Below are positions 60,101 to 64,000 of a DNA stretch of 64,000 nt, piece by piece. Source of the DNA: Watersipora subatra. Taxonomy: Eukaryota > Bryozoa > Gymnolaemata > Cheilostomatida > Watersiporidae. A program made the translations under genes and the position numbers. The stretch is from assembly GCF_963576615.1 (NCBI RefSeq), contig NC_088714.1:4588001-4652000 (forward strand). The letters are read 5' to 3'. Within the stretch, counting starts at the first letter, position 1. Every line of letters starts with the position of its first letter. The notes beneath the pieces are model-generated. The model searched no databases. It was not told the DNA's origin and saw only the letters and a program-made list of their open reading frames with translations.

Positions 60101-63053
60101 ATGGCAGCAGGGCCTATGAACCTTACAAAAACAAACCGTTTGTTTCAAAACAAAAGTAATTTTTCCATAAAACAATTTACAACCCTTCAGCACTCTTGTT
60201 CACAAGCAGTAACGCAGAAGTTCAATAACAAACGCAATATTGATGTTGTATTGATGCAGTCGTCAGCTGATTGCTCAGTTGGCTATAACATTTAATGCTT
60301 ACGTTGTTTTTTGTGGGCTGAGGCTTTGAACAATTGTGTTTGAAATTGCAGATATAATTGTGTCGTTCTACGTTAATCTTTTATGCATGCATTACTAATG
60401 AATATAAGTTCACTGCATGCTCTTGTATGTCGCTGCATGCATTAGTGTACCATTATTGTAACAGCTTCAAACTCAGAAAATGTAAATGTTATCTTGAATG
60501 TAACTTTGTTTTATTAAACTTATGAAAACGTTAAAAACTAGCTCACACTAATTCTCTAATTTTCGTCTGCGCTAGAAGTAGCAAAATTGTCCACTTTTTC
60601 TATTTTTAATCGTTGTATGCTTACAAGTATGAGATATTGCGTGATAATCAGCCTTTCAGCAACCCTTCGTGAAAAGGGACAATCAAAGGAGGCAATTTGA
60701 AGTTTGGTTTTTGGCAGAAATTGAAATATGAGGAGGTTATTGTTGTAAAAGGTTCAAATTCTCACTTCACCTTCAATAGTAGTGTCAAGTGTTTGTGTTT
60801 TTTAATCAGGCCCTGTCAAAGGGGCCAGAACTGAAAATACATATTTTACAAGAAATCAGCAATTTGGTTTTTCAATGAATGAAACAGATAGCTACTATGC
60901 TGTTACAGTTCATCATTAGCCTGAGTACATGAGTTTTCTCTGTGTCCCTTCAAAGATTCTGTGGGATGTACATAAGGATTGATTAAAATTAAACTTACTT
61001 GTCTCCCATTGGCATGCTTAGATATTTGTGTGACTCACAAATGGTCATACATCTTAGCCTGTTTTTGAAGCCACTGGTTCGCTGTTGGATCATGTATCTT
61101 TATTAACTGAGCGCAACACTTGCCACCAACCAAAAAAGAAAATCTATTACCGGTAGTTTAAAGAGAACTTTCACCTGTGCTGCTTGTTGACCCTTAATCC
61201 ATAAAATGCTATCTCAATGGTTTCTGCATATCTATTTAGATAAAAAAAGTCTCTTTTGGAAGATGCAAATGAGTTGCTAGGCAGCTGCAGGTTTTTGAAC
61301 AGTTTGAGAGTTGGTGAAAAAACTTCTTTCCATCATTATAGCGGTTGATGGTATTAAATTTTTATCTATAAATAGTAATAATGCTGGCATTGACCACACT
61401 GTACTATAGTTCTTTTATTTGTGCTACAAATAGGCAAAAATAAAAAAATAAAATGAAAAGCAACTCTTCACCTTTAAGTACGGCATCAATATAAGGGAAC
61501 AAACCAAGCTGCTCTTGAGATCAACAACATTGAAAACCATTAAAAGGGAGGATTTCTATTGCCTGATTACTAGTTTGTTGTTTTTTTACTGTCACTTTTT
61601 GTACTTTGTACTGAATCTCTAAGTTTGCTCAAAACAATCCATAAACTTTGGCAAGTTGGTAAACAAGGTGTTTTGAAACGTTATTCACATTTTGTTGAGG
61701 TTTTTATTCAACATTTTAGGAGTAAAGTAAAAGTCTTGTGCCATGTTTGAACAGGTTCATATCTACGGCCTCATGTCAAATCACGGAGAATGTTTGTAAA
61801 TATCACGGACTTGAGCAATACTACGGGAGGTCCAAGATGTTGGACTGAACAATTAAATGCTTATTATAACTGAAATCACTAACAGTGGCATCAGAGTTAT
61901 CATTGCCATTTAAATAGCAAGCTGACGCTACCTAGCAAACAAAATATTAGCAGAGTTCTTGACGATGATCGATTGGGTGCAATACAATCATTTGTATGAG
62001 CACTGGCTGGGAGATTTACCAATAATCTTTAATCTCTGAGTTTAGACAGAAAGTGCCTGGACTGGGTAACTTATGGCTATAGATAAAATTAACTACATGT
62101 ATTTAGATAGAATGCAGAGTTGCTCAGTCTTGTTACTAGATATCTTTATTCACTTTAACAGAATGGTGCCATAAGTCAATGTTCAGGTCCTTAAGAGTAG
62201 AGAGTGAGACCTATAGGTAATAAGTTAATGATGGAAATGGTATTTAGTCATGAATGACTAGCTGCAGTAAATGTATTACATAGTCAAACCAAAGGGCTCA
62301 TCAATTTAATTGGAATCGCTGTCACTAAAGGCTTGTTCACGCTATATCGCCGTATGTAGACATTAAATTGACAATACTTGGGCTTATCGTCTGTGATAAA
62401 AATGTTCACACCATCACAAACCCTTCTGTGTTTACATCAGTGATTAATTCGCGGCATAGCGTTCTCATCATATATACAATCTGGTCGGGAAGACTAAGAA
62501 ATACTAGTCCCGCAGCCAATCACCGCCAATTACTATCGCCGAAGTCTTGCGCATTGCACAGTCAATCGTGGATGCTCGGCAAATTATCGGCAAACAACTG
62601 ACTTATCCGTGTCGTCTCAGTGATGTCATTGGTTTATGGTATACATAGTAAATAAAGAGTCGCTGATAGGACAATTCCGATAACTGTGATACAGTGCGCA
62701 CCAACCTTAGCATTCCTTTAAAAAGCATGATGTGAGAACTTTACATGTATCAACCATGGTTACCATGGTTACTGCTTTTATGATTCAGCGCTACTCGACC
62801 TAACTTAAAAGGAATTGGAACAACTATCCTTCTCCTCTGTACCTTCCTGATACTCTATCTGCCTATAACCATATCTTACTTTGCACAAGTCTTTGGAAAC
62901 GCGGACGAACTTAGTTATTGGTGGACTCACATCTTCAACATCCTCGTGACGATGACAGGAATTGCTGATATCCTTATTTACGGATGCCGAGATAAAGATG
63001 TTCAAGCAGCTCTTCGATGCGGCAGATCCTCCTCCTCTTCCTCCTCTCCGTGA
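54138..63053 (+). CDS. Rhodopsin-family (class A) G-protein-coupled receptor
   Basis: Five exons: 54138-54307, 56612-56812, 58214-58358, 59650-59951, 62789-63053; 1083 nt, 360 residues, all phases consistent, GT-AG introns. The N-terminus has sequons NES and NIS and no signal peptide. TM1 about 33-57; TM2 about 66-88 with NIMLCD (D76 at the usual Asp position); ECL1 cysteine C117; TM3 about 122-143 ending in DHF (143-145) in place of DRY, then IAVRW; TM4 about 161-180; ECL2 cysteine C205, the disulfide partner; TM5 about 229-262; a very short third loop; TM6 about 283-305 with CTFLILYLP (P298); TM7 about 318-338 with DILIY (333-337) for NPxxY. The tail is short and ends in seven serines. Ligand unknown; I do not assign a subfamily. 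An AG acceptor just upstream (54120) hints at a spliced 5' UTR. Confidence 0.9.
54565..54765 (+). repeat. TATTATATTATGTA low-complexity tract (GPCR intron 1)
   Basis: About 200 bp built from TATTTATATTATGTATATTA words, close to a 24-bp period in the middle. The open frames over it are artefacts of the missing stop words. Confidence 0.9.
55209..55728. mobile_element. 520-bp TIR element (GPCR intron 1)
   Basis: The left end AAGGCCCATGCACCATATCT, then CTCAAATCAAT, mirrors the right end, whose inverse reads AAGGCTCGTGCACACTATCG then CTCAAATCAAT. Near the right end are repeated GTTGATTTGTTG words. No transposase. The terminal word resembles the elements at 41531 and 62327. Confidence 0.75.
57184..58088. 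mobile_element. 905-bp element with TIRs of about 200 bp (GPCR intron 2)
   Basis: Ends TTGACTTGCAACAAAATTCA and TGAATTTTGTTGCAAGTCAA are mirrored; the arms continue through ACAGTTATTTGGTAT, TGTTGTAGGTGCAAAATATG and ACGAAAACGCCGTAGGTTGG versus CCAACCTACAGCGTTTTCGT. The interior is unique and non-coding. The target duplication is not clear. Confidence 0.85.
58950..59012 (+). repeat. 16-bp tandem repeat, four copies (GPCR intron 3)
   Basis: CTCCAGGTGAAGATAA repeated four times, the last two with GTAAAG. Otherwise the intron is unremarkable. Confidence 0.95.
59952..62788 (+). other. GPCR intron 4
   Basis: A 2.8-kb intron without recognisable coding exons. A possible TIR element occupies 62327-62709; the rest shows no repeats I can support. 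Confidence 0.6.
62327..62709. mobile_element. Possible 380-bp TIR element (GPCR intron 4)
   Basis: Left end AAAGGCTTGTTCACGCTATA then TCGCCG; the inverse of the right end reads AAGGTTGGTGCGCACTGTAT then CAC, a partial match. The starting word fits the AAGGC-GTGCACAC pattern of two other elements in this window. Weaker evidence than for the others. Confidence 0.45.
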
Positions 63054-63389
63054 GTGTACAGAAGTAGAAGCAACTGAGTGCTGTTAGATCAAAAAACTTT
63101 GCAGGAATTTTAAAAGCTGATAAATAGATTTTAGGATTTCAAAATTTAAGGATTGATGATCAGTTACTCATGTTCAAACTCATGTCTGCTTTCAGCAGTT
63201 TGTTTGGTTAGGATTTTTTTATTGAAATGGAGAATCAATACTAGCTCTTTACGGTACTGCCAGCGATTTTATTTCAATTATTACAATAGGAAAAAGTGTG
63301 GCTGCACAATATAGGCTTGTCATGTTATTTTGTGCAAGTAAAGTTTAATGGCTTTTCACTTTAGGATAGCAGCGGACAAGGAAACTTGA
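63051..63389 (+). other. Possible alternative last intron and exon of the GPCR
   Basis: A consensus donor GTGAGT begins at 63050, overlapping the stop TGA (63051-63053). A good acceptor (CTTTTCACTTTAG) ends at 63364. Splicing them keeps frame: after SSSSSSSP the tail would read IAADKET and stop at 63389, giving 367 residues. Both endings are plausible; sequence alone cannot decide. Confidence 0.4.
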
Positions 63390-63552
63390 GAGACGAGTAC
63401 GTAAATTGTCGGAACACAATTAGGTCGAGATAAAGTTCACATCTTCTGATCGGTCTTACCTGGCCTTGACCCTTCAAACTAAAAGTAATGCACGTGTGTG
63501 ATGCTAGCGTGCGACGCGTGTGATGGTGTGCTATAAAATTTACTATTTAGGC

Positions 63553-64000
63553 CAGTGCTTCTCAATTATTTTTTGTCGCAACACCCTTAGATGAAAAAAC
63601 GTCTCATGTCCCTCTTCGCCGCAATAGTAAATCGTATCATTTGTCTGTGTAACCCCGTATCCTTACTAGCCTTTAAAAGAAGAAAAATTGAAAAATAATG
63701 ACCATCTAAAAACAAAGAATATTTTTACTCACTCCAACAAAAAATATTTAAAGCACATCTGAAATTCAAAAATAAAGTCAGTCATAGTGAGCGCTACATA
63801 CATTTCGTCATATTTCCTTGTCATAGCTTTTCGGAGACGTTCTCCTGTCTTCTTAACTCCGTCTCCCCCGCCTGTCTTCTCATCACTGTTCCTGTTAAAT
63901 ATTTTTCCATGGTGTCACTTGAGGGTATGTATCACTACATTTCAAACTTCTGCTCTGTGTGCCGTGAGCATTCTCAGCGAAAACAAAACCTTTAGCTCAT
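63553..64000. mobile_element. Probable hAT-type element, left end (runs off the window)
   Basis: Begins CAGTGCTTCTCAATTATTTT, matching the CAGTG-TTCTCAA terminus common in hAT transposons (family knowledge), followed by GTCGCAACACCCTTAGATGA. The right end is outside the window. No transposase motif is seen in the visible 450 bp. Confidence 0.6.

Overview
The window is nuclear DNA of an invertebrate animal. It is AT-rich, its genes are split into many exons by long introns, and its transposon remnants include a CR1/L2-type LINE, a Ty3/Gypsy element, a tRNA-derived SINE and many MITE-like elements. The conserved proteins fit a metazoan; the LINE type and overall style suggest a lophotrochozoan (mollusc, bryozoan or similar), which is an inference. 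There are no bacterial operons and no CRISPR array.

Layout. (1) 81-4370, minus strand: the first four coding exons of an ADP-dependent glucokinase (ADPGK). The rest lies beyond the left edge, and the intron after exon 4 is filled by a 20-bp minisatellite. (2) 4866-8230, plus: a dead LINE. (3) about 8500-10425, minus: a decayed Ty3/Gypsy element with recognisable gag, zinc knuckles, protease and reverse transcriptase. (4) 10430-13203: no gene seen. (5) 13204-40440, plus: a complete 18-exon CWF19L2-type spliceosomal gene (944 residues, all exon phases consistent). It carries an arginine/serine-rich block, and its introns hold three large minisatellites and most of the MITEs. (6) 40441-54137: mostly gene-free, with tandem repeats, TIR elements, an AT-microsatellite region, a SINE and one doubtful small secreted-protein ORF. 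(7) 54138-63053, plus: a five-exon rhodopsin-family GPCR (360 residues) with elements in its introns. (8) 63553 to the end: the start of a probable hAT-type element.

The three cellular genes are functionally unrelated: sugar phosphorylation at the ER, intron-lariat handling, and membrane signalling. The most unusual part is the repeat biology: minisatellites with multi-unit higher-order structure, one that appears to have grown out of the end of a MITE, one that starts nine bases from a splice donor and stays open in all frames, and tandem arrays split by later insertions. I did not find a convincing new multi-gene system.
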